Shown here: positions 39,407-47,178 of the stretch, piece by piece
Numbering within the stretch: position 1 is the first letter of the stretch
Layout: each line of letters starts with the position of its first letter
Assembly: GCA_963804595.1 (NCBI GenBank)
Contig: CAWDQZ010000001.1
Span: forward strand, 1-64,000
Direction of reading: 5' to 3'
DNA: 64,000 nucleotides
From: DASUPK01 sp963804595
GTDB lineage: Bacteria > Actinomycetota > Thermoleophilia > Solirubrobacterales > 70-9
Notes under the pieces: generated by a model
What the model was told of the DNA's origin: nothing
Seen by the model: only the letters and a program-made list of their open reading frames with translations
Database searches by the model: none
Position numbers and translations under genes: made by a program

Positions 39407-40189
39407 ATGCCACTCGATCCCCACAGCCTCTCCAGCGTGTTCCTCGACGCGAACATCCTCAGCCCGCTCGAGAACCTCTTCAACACGGTGATCACCTGGC
39501 TGCACGACGACGTCGGGCTGTCGTGGGGGCTGGGGATCATCATCATCACCTGGCTCTCGCGCCTGGTGGTGCTGCCGTTCACGCTCCGCTCGATGCACGG
39601 CATGCGGGAGATGCAGGCTCTGCAGCCGTATCTCAAGGAGATCCAAGAGAAGTACAAGGACGACCGCCAGCGCATGCAGCGGGAGCAGATGGAGCTCTTC
39701 AAGGAGCACGGCGTGAACCCACTCTCGGCCTGCCTGCCGCTGGTCTTCCAGTTCCCGGTTTTCATCGCGCTCTATCAGCTGCTGCGCAGCAGCATGTTCA
39801 AGGACGAGGTGGTCGCCTCCGGGGACCCGGGCTGGCTGTTCATCAAGCATCTCGCCGAGCACCCGACCGGTGCCGAGGCGATCGCGTTGATCGTGCTGGC
39901 CGTCGCGGGCACGTTCGCCCTGATCATCTTCACCCCCTCGCCGCAGACGACCGGCGGCGCCTCCCAGCGCTATCTGTTCGCCGGGATCTTCTCCCTGGTC
40001 ACGGTCTTCCTGATCCCGAACGCCCCGGCCGGCATCGCCGTCTATTTCATCGCCTCCGGCCTCTGGCAGATCGGACAGCAGACCGTCATCCACTTCGTCT
40101 GGCCCCTGCCGGCCGTGCCGACGCCCGACCAGGTCCGGGCGTCGAGCCCCCCGCCTCCCCCGCCGCGAAAGCGAAAGCGACGGAGGTAG
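39407..40189 (+). CDS. yidC: Membrane protein insertase YidC/Oxa1
   Basis: 260 residues, the short Gram-positive/Oxa1 form with about five transmembrane segments and no large periplasmic domain. LSWGLGIIIITWLSRLVVLP carries the core helix with the hydrophilic-groove Arg, and VNPLSACLPLVFQFPVFIALY is the conserved motif after the cytoplasmic coiled-coil (EIQEKYKDDRQRMQREQMEL). It inserts proteins alone or with Sec. The C-terminus is Pro-rich and basic (PPPPPRKRKRRR), as often seen where YidC binds ribosomes. Confidence 0.94.
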   Translation: MPLDPHSLSSVFLDANILSPLENLFNTVITWLHDDVGLSWGLGIIIITWLSRLVVLPFTLRSMHGMREMQALQPYLKEIQEKYKDDRQRMQREQMELFKEHGVNPLSACLPLVFQFPVFIALYQLLRSSMFKDEVVASGDPGWLFIKHLAEHPTGAEAIALIVLAVAGTFALIIFTPSPQTTGGASQRYLFAGIFSLVTVFLIPNAPAGIAVYFIASGLWQIGQQTVIHFVWPLPAVPTPDQVRASSPPPPPPRKRKRRR

Positions 40190-40213
40190 GGCCCCCAGTA
40201 GACCACGCGGGCC

Positions 40214-40219
40214 TAGACT
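40214..40219 (+). promoter_or_regulatory. -10 box of jag
   Basis: TAGACT, six bases before the GTG at 40226. The spacing predicts a leaderless mRNA covering jag, rsmG and perhaps parAB. Confidence 0.5.
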
Positions 40220-40225
40220 CCCCGC

Positions 40226-40726
40226 GTGGCTGAAGGAGAGCTGGAGTCCCAGCAGACCGGCGTGCTCCCCGACGAGCCGACCGAGCGCGTGCAGGCGCTG
40301 CTGCAGCGGATCGTCGAGGAGCTCGGCCTGGAAGCCACCGTTTCGGTCGAGGAGGGCGACGAGGAGATTCACGCGGACGTCGACGGCGAGGACGTCGGCC
40401 TGCTGATCGGCCGGCACGGCCAGACGATCGACGCGGTACAGCTGCTCTGCTACCAGGCCGCCTTCCGCGGGCGCCAGGACCGCAAGCGGGTCACGGTGGA
40501 CGCGGCCGGGTACCGCCGCCGCCAGGGTGAGTCTCTGAGGCGCCGGGCGGACATGGCGGCGGAGGACGCCATCCGGCACAAGGAGGCGGTCGAGATGGAT
40601 CCGATGGGCTCGAACGAACGGCGCGTGGTCCACGAGCACCTCCGTGACCGCCCCGAGGTCGAAACCTACAGCGAGGGTGACGAGCCCAACCGCTGCGTGG
40701 TCGTCGCGCCGCTGCTCGTCGATTGA
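40226..40726 (+). CDS. jag: Jag family RNA-binding protein (KH + R3H)
   Basis: 166 residues, also known as KhpB/EloR. The KH domain includes DVGLLIGRHGQTIDAVQLL; the R3H domain near the C-terminus ends with the signature MGSNERRVVHEHLRDRPEV (R-x-x-x-H). The family binds small RNAs and mRNAs and in firmicutes affects cell elongation downstream of Ser/Thr kinases, which makes its presence beside a PknB system of interest. The N-terminal Jag_N domain is absent. Its stop is overlapped by the rsmG start (TTGA). Confidence 0.93.
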   Translation: MAEGELESQQTGVLPDEPTERVQALLQRIVEELGLEATVSVEEGDEEIHADVDGEDVGLLIGRHGQTIDAVQLLCYQAAFRGRQDRKRVTVDAAGYRRRQGESLRRRADMAAEDAIRHKEAVEMDPMGSNERRVVHEHLRDRPEVETYSEGDEPNRCVVVAPLLVD

Positions 40727-41400
40727 GCTCGATTCCCGCCGCGGCCGAGCCGTCGCTCGAGACCCTGCTCGCTCTGCTGGAGCAGCCGCGGGCGCCGATC
40801 GCCTCCTCGACGGTCTCGCGGGCGCGGGACGTTCACATCGCCGACTCGCTCAGCGGCCTGGAGCTGGAGGCCGTTCGCTCCGCCGGCCGGATGGCCGACC
40901 TGGGCAGTGGCGCCGGCCTGCCGGGTCTCGCCCTCGCCGCCGCGCTGCCCGCCGCGCGCGTCGATCTGATCGAGTCGGTCGAGCGGAAGTGCGTTTTCCT
41001 CGCGGAGGCGATCCGGCGGATGGGTCTGGCCAACGCCGAGGTCATCTGCGAGCGTTCCGAGGACTGGGCCGACGGGGAGGGCCGCGGGGCCTACGACGCG
41101 GTGACCGCGAGAGCGGTGGGATCACTCGCCACGCTCGCCGAACTCGCCTCGCCGCTGCTTTGCGAGGGGGGAGTGCTCGCCGCCTGGAAGGGCGGCCGCT
41201 CCGACGAGGAGGAGGCGCAGGCGCTTCGAGCCGCCGCTCGGACGGCGATGGAGCCGATCGAGATCCGCACCGTGCAGCCTTATCCGTCGAGCCGCGGCCG
41301 TCACATCCACCTCCTCCGCAAGAATGGACCGACTCCGAACGGCTTGCCGCGGCGCCCCGGAATGGCGGCGAAGCGGCCGTTCGGATCCGAACCAAACTGA
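40723..41400 (+). CDS. rsmG: 16S rRNA (guanine527-N7)-methyltransferase RsmG
   Basis: 225 residues. Methylates G527 in the 530 loop of 16S rRNA; loss gives low-level streptomycin resistance in other bacteria. VHIADSLSGLELEA, MADLGSGAGLPGLALAAALP (SAM motif I) and TARAVGSLATLAELASPLL are diagnostic. The TTG start overlaps the jag stop. The C-terminal 20 residues are basic and poorly conserved. The gene lies 13 bases before parA. Confidence 0.93.
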   Translation: MSSIPAAAEPSLETLLALLEQPRAPIASSTVSRARDVHIADSLSGLELEAVRSAGRMADLGSGAGLPGLALAAALPAARVDLIESVERKCVFLAEAIRRMGLANAEVICERSEDWADGEGRGAYDAVTARAVGSLATLAELASPLLCEGGVLAAWKGGRSDEEEAQALRAAARTAMEPIEIRTVQPYPSSRGRHIHLLRKNGPTPNGLPRRPGMAAKRPFGSEPN

Positions 41401-41413
41401 ACCGAACGAACCG

Positions 41414-42199
41414 ATGGGAACCGTCTACGCGATCGCAAACCAGAAGGGCGGCGTGGGCAAGACGACCACGGCCGTCAACACCGGCGCCTGCGTCGCGGCC
41501 GATGGGCAGCAGACTCTGATCGTCGACCTCGACGCGCAGTGCAACGCGACGGTTGCACTTGGCCTCCCCAAGAACTCGACGCCGTCGTCGTACGACTGCC
41601 TGACCGGCGAGGTCTCGGTCGCCGCGGCTGCCCGACCGGCCGGGCCCGACAACCTGTGGATAGTCCCGTCGCACGTCGATCTCGCCGGTGCCGCGGTCGA
41701 GCTCCCGCGGTCGAGCGGCTATGAGACCAGGCTGCGAGACGGCCTCGGACCCGTCCGCGAGCGCTTCGCCTACACGCTGCTCGACTGCCCGCCGTCGCTC
41801 GGACCCGTGGCCGTCAACGCTCTGGTCGCCGCCGATCAGGTGATCGTCCCGGTCCAGGCCGAGTACCTGGCGCTCGAGGGACTCGTGCAATTCCTCGAGA
41901 CGCTGCAGCTGGTTCGCCAGGAGCTCAATCCCGGGCTCGAGATGGCGGGTGTCCTGATCACCATGCATGACAACCGCACGCGCCTGGCCCAGGACGTGGA
42001 ACGGGAGCTCCGTGAGCACCTCCCGGCTCGGGTCTTCAAGACGGTCGTCCCCCGGAGCGTCCGGGTGGCGGAGGCCCCGAGCTACGGGATCCCCGTCAAC
42101 GAGCACGACCCGAAGTCGACAGGCTCGCGCGCCTATCGGGCCCTCGCTGACGAGGTGTTCGCGCTCCAGGCCGCCGCTGCCGAGGTGGCCAATGGCTGA
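41414..42199 (+). CDS. parA: Chromosome partitioning ATPase ParA (Soj)
   Basis: 261-residue deviant Walker ATPase. MGTVYAIANQKGGVGKTTTA holds the signature Lys and P-loop; LIVDLDAQCNATVALGL is the switch region; YTLLDCPPSLGPVAVNALVA is Walker B. ParA forms nucleoid-bound gradients that pull ParB-bound origins apart. I chose ATG 41414, because upstream sequence belongs to rsmG. Its end overlaps parB by eight bases, giving stoichiometric coupling. Confidence 0.95.
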   Translation: MGTVYAIANQKGGVGKTTTAVNTGACVAADGQQTLIVDLDAQCNATVALGLPKNSTPSSYDCLTGEVSVAAAARPAGPDNLWIVPSHVDLAGAAVELPRSSGYETRLRDGLGPVRERFAYTLLDCPPSLGPVAVNALVAADQVIVPVQAEYLALEGLVQFLETLQLVRQELNPGLEMAGVLITMHDNRTRLAQDVERELREHLPARVFKTVVPRSVRVAEAPSYGIPVNEHDPKSTGSRAYRALADEVFALQAAAAEVANG

Positions 42200-43052
42200 G
42201 CCGCGGCGAGGCATGGGACGGGGCCTCGCGGCGATCCTGCCGGAGAGCAGCGCGGGGGGCCCGGAGCTCCGCGAGCTCGACGTCACGCAGATCGAGCCCA
42301 ACCCCGAGCAGCCGCGAGCGCAGTTCGACGCCGATGCGCTCGATGCGCTCGCCGGCTCGATCGGCTCCGTCGGCCTGCTCCAACCGCTGATCGTTCGCCC
42401 CCTCGAGGACGGCCGCTACGAGCTCGTCGCCGGAGAGCGTCGCTGGCGCGCCGCCCAGAGGGCGGGCATCGAACGGGTCCCCGCCGTGGTCCGCAGCTCG
42501 CCAGAGGACGAGCGGCTGCAGGCGGCGCTGATCGAGAACATGGTGCGCGAGGACCTCAACCCCGTGGATGAGGCGCGGGCCTGCGCCGCCCTCGTCGACG
42601 ACCTCGGGATCTCGAAGGAGGAGCTCGCCCGGCGGGTCGGCCGCAGCCGCGCCGCGATCTCCAACTTGATTCGCCTGCTCGACCTTCCCGACCCGGCGTT
42701 GACTCTGCTCGAGCGCGGCGATCTCAGCGAGGGCCACGGCCGGGCGATCCTCCAGGTTCGCGACCAGGACCGCCGCGCCCGCCTGGCGAAGCAGGCGGCC
42801 GCCGAGGGCTGGTCGGTTCGCGACACGGAGCGCAGGGCCAACGGCGGAGGGCCCCGGCGGAAGAAGGCGAGCGGCGGGCGCATCTCGGCCGAGGAGCGCG
42901 CGGCGATGACCGGAGCCGAGGACCTCCTCGGCTCCGCCCTCGGGCAGGACGTCCGCGTGCGCCGGGACGGCAACGGGGTCAGGGCGGAGCTGCGCTTCGA
43001 CGGCCTCGCGGAACTCGAATCGCTCGCCAAACGTCTTCGCGGGCGCTCCTGA
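42192..43052 (+). CDS. parB: Chromosome partitioning protein ParB (Spo0J)
   Basis: 286 residues. GMGRGLAAILP is the N-terminal ParA-stimulating segment; PNPEQPRAQFDADALDALA and ELVAGERRWRAAQRAG are the CTP-binding ParB/Srx region; KEELARRVGRSRAAISNLIRL is the helix-turn-helix that reads parS. The C-terminal dimerisation domain ends at LAKRLRGRS. CTP-dependent sliding clamps spread from parS sites near the origin. I could not find a clear parS palindrome in this window by eye. Confidence 0.95.
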   Translation: MAEPRRGMGRGLAAILPESSAGGPELRELDVTQIEPNPEQPRAQFDADALDALAGSIGSVGLLQPLIVRPLEDGRYELVAGERRWRAAQRAGIERVPAVVRSSPEDERLQAALIENMVREDLNPVDEARACAALVDDLGISKEELARRVGRSRAAISNLIRLLDLPDPALTLLERGDLSEGHGRAILQVRDQDRRARLAKQAAAEGWSVRDTERRANGGGPRRKKASGGRISAEERAAMTGAEDLLGSALGQDVRVRRDGNGVRAELRFDGLAELESLAKRLRGRS

Positions 43053-43061
43053 GGGGCGAGC

Positions 43062-43067
43062 TAGAAT
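43062..43067 (+). promoter_or_regulatory. -10 box of tRNA-Ile
   Basis: TAGAAT, eleven bases before the mature tRNA 5' end, placed between parB and the tRNA. Confidence 0.5.
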
Positions 43068-43078
43068 CGCGAGCCCTC

Positions 43079-43588
<510 letters not shown>

Positions 43589-43594
43589 AGGGCG

Positions 43595-43600
43595 ATCCTA
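43595..43600 (-). promoter_or_regulatory. -10 box of the SRPBCC gene
   Basis: TAGGAT on the minus strand, six bases before the GTG at 43588, another leaderless-type arrangement. Confidence 0.45.
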
Positions 43601-43659
43601 CGCCGTGCCGCGGGGGTCGCCGCCCGCGTCCAGGCCGCTGGCGGGCCTCGGGCCGCTCC

Positions 43660-43665
43660 TATACT
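43660..43665 (+). promoter_or_regulatory. -10 box of the bifunctional nuclease gene
   Basis: TATACT, 27 bases before the GTG at 43693. Here a leader with a GAGGAG ribosome site (just before CCTCTT and the start) is present, so this gene is not leaderless. Confidence 0.5.
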
Positions 43666-43692
43666 TCGTGCGGATCTCTTGAGGAGCCTCTT

Positions 43693-44193
43693 GTGCAGCG
43701 GATGACCATCTACGGAGTCAGCTTCGACATGGTCGGCAAGCAGCCGATCGTGCTCTTGAAGACTGTCGATGGCAACAAGTTCCTGCCGATCTGGATCGGT
43801 CACCCCGAGGCGGCCGCGATCCTGATGAAGCTGCAGGGCGCCTCGACGCCGCGCCCGATGACGCACGACCTCCTCTCGGACGTCCTCGATCAGATGGACG
43901 CGAAGTGCGAGAAGGTCTCGGTCACCGAGTTGCGCGACAACACCTTCTTCGCCTCGATCACGATTTCGATGAACGGCTCGGAGCTGGAGATCGACTCCCG
44001 GCCCTCGGACGCCCTCGCCCTCGCGGTTCGCACGTCGGCTCCGATCTTCGCCGCCGACGACGTGATCGAGGAGTCCGCGATCGAGTTCGAGGGCGAGGAG
44101 GTCGAGGACCAGGAGCAGGTCGTCGAGAAGTTCAAGGACTTCCTCGACAACGTCACGCCGGAGGATTTCGCCCAGGGCGAAGAAGGGGTCTAG
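43693..44193 (+). CDS. Bifunctional nuclease domain (DUF151/BFN) protein
   Basis: 166 residues. MTIYGVSFDMVGKQPIVLLK, then LPIWIGHPEAAAILMKLQG, RPMTHDLLSDVLDQM and IDSRPSDALALAVRTSAPIF are the complete BFN domain. Family members (first named for plant BBD1) cleave RNA and DNA, but the bacterial role is unsettled. The C-terminal 35 residues are Glu-rich. GTG start with a good GAGGAG site. It ends 49 bases from the convergent second ddl. Confidence 0.9.
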   Translation: MQRMTIYGVSFDMVGKQPIVLLKTVDGNKFLPIWIGHPEAAAILMKLQGASTPRPMTHDLLSDVLDQMDAKCEKVSVTELRDNTFFASITISMNGSELEIDSRPSDALALAVRTSAPIFAADDVIEESAIEFEGEEVEDQEQVVEKFKDFLDNVTPEDFAQGEEGV

Positions 44194-44231
44194 CGGCCAC
44201 CAGGCCGCACCATGATGAGCGAGGGGCGGGA

Positions 44232-44253
44232 GCCCCGAGCGGTTATTCGGGGC
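44232..44253. terminator. Possible hairpin between the BFN gene and ddl2
   Basis: GCCCCGA (44232-44238) pairs perfectly with TCGGGGC (44247-44253) across an eight-base loop. It spans the stop codon of the leftward ddl2 gene and follows the BFN gene. There is no T-run, so termination is only a guess. Confidence 0.3.
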
Positions 44254-45199
44254 GGCCGCTCGTGGTCGCGATCTGAGGGCGAAGCCGTGCCGAATCCACG
44301 ATCTTCTCCACCAGCTGGGTGAAATCGATCCCGGCGGCCTCGGCCGCCATCGGGAAGAGGCTGGTGTCGGTGAGGCCGGGGATCGCGTTCACCTCGAGGA
44401 CCTGCGCCCCCTCGTCGCCGAGCATCAGGTCGACCCGCGCGAAGCCGCTGCAACCGAGCGTCTCGTAGGTGCGGATCGCGAGCTCCTCCACCCGGCTCGA
44501 ATCGTCCCCGGCGAGGTCCGCCGGGCAGACGTAGTCGGTCCGGCCGATCTCATAGCGGGCCTCGAAATTGAAGAAGTCCTCCTCCCGGGGGATCGCCTCG
44601 ACGATCGGCAGGGGCTCGCCGTCGAGAACGCCGACCGCAAGCTCGCGGCCCTTGACGTAGCGCTCGAGCAGGACGCGGTCGTCGTAGCTGAAGGCGGCCA
44701 CCAGCGCCTGCGGGACCCGATCCCGCGCGGCCGCGAACTCGACCCCCAGCGAGGAACCCTGGCTCGCCGGCTTCACGACCAGCGGGAAGCCGAGCCGGGC
44801 CTCGATCTCCTCCAGCGTGTCCGCGGCCCCAAGCTCGCGGAAGGCGGTGGCGTTGAACGCGGCCCAGTCGGGCGTGGGGATCCCGGCGGCCCGCATCTCG
44901 TGCTTGGCGGCGACCTTGTCCATGCAGAGGGCACAGGCGGCCACACCTGGTCCGGTATACGGCAGGTCGAGGATCTCGAGGAGCTCCTGCACCGTGCCGT
45001 CCTCGCCTCCTGGCCCGTGCAGTGCGATGAAGACGACATCGGGACGCTCGTCCCGGAGCCGGGCGACCAGGTCCTGGCCGACGTCGATCCCGAGCGGCTC
45101 GTGGCCCAGGGAGCCGAGCGCGTCCTCCACTCGCGCCGCCGATCGCAGGGAGACCTCGCGCTCGAGCGAGCTTCCCCCCTTGAGGACGACGACGTTCAT
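44243..45199 (-). CDS. D-alanine--D-alanine ligase, second copy
   Basis: 318-residue ATP-grasp ligase: KGGSSLEREVSLRSAARV, VVFIALHGPGGEDGTVQELL, VVKPASQGSSLGVEF and EVNAIPGLTDTSLFPMAAEA. The omega-loop reads FNFEARYEIG, an Arg-Tyr variant of the Lys-Tyr found in the copy at 16174-17139. This and the C-terminal motif (VNAIPG instead of NTIPG) show the two are diverged paralogues. No Van-type D-lactate features are seen. It follows an aminotransferase gene with an ATGA overlap, which may supply or recycle an amino acid, although this is not a D-amino-acid transaminase by fold. Confidence 0.9.
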   Translation of the reverse strand: MNVVVLKGGSSLEREVSLRSAARVEDALGSLGHEPLGIDVGQDLVARLRDERPDVVFIALHGPGGEDGTVQELLEILDLPYTGPGVAACALCMDKVAAKHEMRAAGIPTPDWAAFNATAFRELGAADTLEEIEARLGFPLVVKPASQGSSLGVEFAAARDRVPQALVAAFSYDDRVLLERYVKGRELAVGVLDGEPLPIVEAIPREEDFFNFEARYEIGRTDYVCPADLAGDDSSRVEELAIRTYETLGCSGFARVDLMLGDEGAQVLEVNAIPGLTDTSLFPMAAEAAGIDFTQLVEKIVDSARLRPQIATTSGRPE

Positions 45200-46575
45200 C
45201 TCCTCGGCATCGGGACCACCTCGCCGCCGGGATCGTCCGGTTCGTCCGGCGGCGGCGAGACGCGGTGCTCGCCGGTGATGGTCTCGTAGAGCTGGATCTG
45301 CTCGGTGATCACGTGGCCGATCCGGCGGATGCCCTCACGCAACTCGTCCTCGCCGGAGGCGGAGAAGTTGAGTCGCATCGAGGAGGCTCCCCTGGTGCCG
45401 TCGACGTAGGCCGCCCGGCCCGGCACGAAGGCCACGTTCTCGCGCAAGGCTTTCGCAAGCAGGTCCGTCGTATCGATGTAGTCCGGCAGCGTCGCCCAGA
45501 GGAACAACCCGCCCTCCGGCACGGACCACTCGGCCTTCGGCGGGAAGTGGCGCTCGAGGGCCTCCAGCATCGCGTCCCTGCGGCCCCGGTAGATCTCGAC
45601 CAGGTCCTCGACGTACTCCCGCCAGCGGCCCTCGGCGAAGTACTCGCGGACGAAGTACTGGGTCAGGGTCGAGGTGCAGAGGTCCGCGGCCTGTTTGCCG
45701 AGCGCGATCTTCTCCAATACCGGCGGGGGAGCGGCGACCCAGCCGATCCTGATCCCGGGGGAGAGGATCTTGGAGAGGGTGCCGAGGTAGAGCACGTAGT
45801 CGCCACCGTCGAGGCTGTAGAGCGTCGGCTGCGGCTCGCCGTCGTACCGCAGGAGCCCGTACGGGTTGTCCTCGACGATCAGGACCTCGTGCTCACGCGC
45901 CAGCTCGACGAGGCGCCGGCGCCGCTCTTCCGACAGGGTGACGCCAGCCGGATTCTGAAAGCTGGGCACCGAATAGATGAACTTCGGGCGCCGGCCCTGG
46001 CGCGCGAGCTCCGAGAGCAGATCCTCGAGCTCATCGATCCGCATCCCGTCGTCATCCGTGCTCACCTGGTGGACGTCGGCCTCGTAGCTGCAGAAGGTCG
46101 GCACCGCGCCCGGATAGGTGGGGGCCTCGCAGACGACCGGATCTCCGGGATCGACGAGGGTCTTGGTGATCAGATCGATGGCCTGCTGGCCGCCGGTCGT
46201 GACGATCAGGTCGTCGGGATCCGGGGCCATGCCCTCGGCCCTCATCACCTCCACGAGGCAGTCCTTCGTCTCCTCGAACCCCTCCGTCGGGCCGTACTGC
46301 AGTGCCTCGGCGGAGGACTCGTGGGCGATCCTCGTCATCTGGGCGGCGAAGCTCTCCGCCGGGAAGGTCGAGGTGTCGGGCAGGCCTCCGGCGAGCGAGA
46401 TCACCTCCGGCCTCGCGGTGATCGCCATCAGGTCGCGCATCACCGACGAGCGCATCACCTGCGTGCGCTTCGCGAAGAGGCCCGCGTAGCGCTCGAGGTC
46501 GCGGCTCCTCGTGTGCGACCGCCGCCGACGCGGCGCCCCGTCGAGCCGGCCGGGTTGCTCCCTCGGTTCGGTCAT
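45196..46575 (-). CDS. PLP-dependent aminotransferase, class I (2-aminoadipate/LysN-like)
   Basis: 459 residues, fold-type I. The N-terminal 45 residues are Arg-rich; the core starts with ISLAGGLPDTSTFPAE. TGGQQAIDLITKTLVDPGDP, SVPSFQNPAGVTLSEERRR, VEDNPYGLLRYDG and LGTLSKILSPGIRIGW (with the PLP Lys) are typical of the MocR/2-aminoadipate transaminase branch, but no GntR DNA-binding domain is fused. Probable role is transamination of an aromatic or aliphatic amino acid. I chose ATG at 46575; upstream sequence is not protein-like and overlaps the divergent gene. It is coupled to ddl2. Confidence 0.9.
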   Translation of the reverse strand: MTEPREQPGRLDGAPRRRRSHTRSRDLERYAGLFAKRTQVMRSSVMRDLMAITARPEVISLAGGLPDTSTFPAESFAAQMTRIAHESSAEALQYGPTEGFEETKDCLVEVMRAEGMAPDPDDLIVTTGGQQAIDLITKTLVDPGDPVVCEAPTYPGAVPTFCSYEADVHQVSTDDDGMRIDELEDLLSELARQGRRPKFIYSVPSFQNPAGVTLSEERRRRLVELAREHEVLIVEDNPYGLLRYDGEPQPTLYSLDGGDYVLYLGTLSKILSPGIRIGWVAAPPPVLEKIALGKQAADLCTSTLTQYFVREYFAEGRWREYVEDLVEIYRGRRDAMLEALERHFPPKAEWSVPEGGLFLWATLPDYIDTTDLLAKALRENVAFVPGRAAYVDGTRGASSMRLNFSASGEDELREGIRRIGHVITEQIQLYETITGEHRVSPPPDEPDDPGGEVVPMPRR

Positions 46576-46693
46576 CGCGAACAGTGTGTCGGAGATGGGG
46601 TTGGGAGGTTCGTGGCGGCCTCTGATTTGGGCGGTTGCCGCCGCGCCGGTCCGGAATCGTTGAGGGAAGTCCCTGTAGCCTCCCGCCCCGACC

Positions 46694-47146
46694 ATGTTCC
46701 TCGCCATCTGCCAGGGGCTGGGACTGGCCATCGCCGCCGGACTCATCCTCGGAGTCGTCTTCCCTCCGATCATGCCGACCTGGGGAGTGGTCGTCGGCGC
46801 CGCGCCGCTGGGAGTGCTGGCGGCCGGCGCGGCCCTCAACGGGGCGGACGAGGCACTGTGGCCCGCGCTGCCGGTGGGGGTGCTCGGCGCCGGCCTGGCT
46901 GCGATCGTGAGCCGAGACGTGGCGGCAGGGGCCGTCCGCCGCCAGCATGACCGGGTCAGCGAGGCCAACGTCCAGACGCCCAGCGGCGTGACCGTGATCG
47001 TGGTGCTGGCGGCCGTGGTGATCGCTGGCGTGAGCCTCGTGCTGGAGCCCGTCTCCCTGGTCGTCCTGGTCGCGCTGACCTTCCTCTGGATCTCGCGCCG
47101 CCGCCAGGCGGAGCGCAAACACGAGGGCCTCCGGGTGCTCCGCTAG
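46694..47146 (+). CDS. Small four-helix membrane protein, unknown function
   Basis: 150 residues. Hydrophobic segments lie at about 3-25, 30-50, 58-75 and 98-132, with a basic loop (RDVAAGAVRRQHDR) between and a basic C-terminus. I do not recognise a family with confidence; the pattern is loosely like DUF4126 proteins. The ATG gives MFLAICQGLGLAIAAG. It stands alone between the divergent aminotransferase and the phosphodiesterase downstream. The 119-base gap before it holds no other recognisable element. Confidence 0.6.
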   Translation: MFLAICQGLGLAIAAGLILGVVFPPIMPTWGVVVGAAPLGVLAAGAALNGADEALWPALPVGVLGAGLAAIVSRDVAAGAVRRQHDRVSEANVQTPSGVTVIVVLAAVVIAGVSLVLEPVSLVVLVALTFLWISRRRQAERKHEGLRVLR

Positions 47147-47178
47147 ATGACCCCGCCAAGCGAACGGAGTACCTGACC

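Noticed and set aside
40190..40216. Inverted GGGCCC/GGGCCT segments after yidC as a terminator
   Set aside because: The arms do not pair without a bulge and overlap the jag promoter box.
38530..43052. parS palindrome search around parAB and the origin
   Set aside because: No close match to TGTTTCACGTGAAACA was found by eye; a degenerate site cannot be excluded.
46576..47118. Extension of the aminotransferase frame upstream of 46575
   Set aside because: It is Arg/Thr/Pro-rich, overlaps the divergent membrane-protein gene and lacks family similarity.
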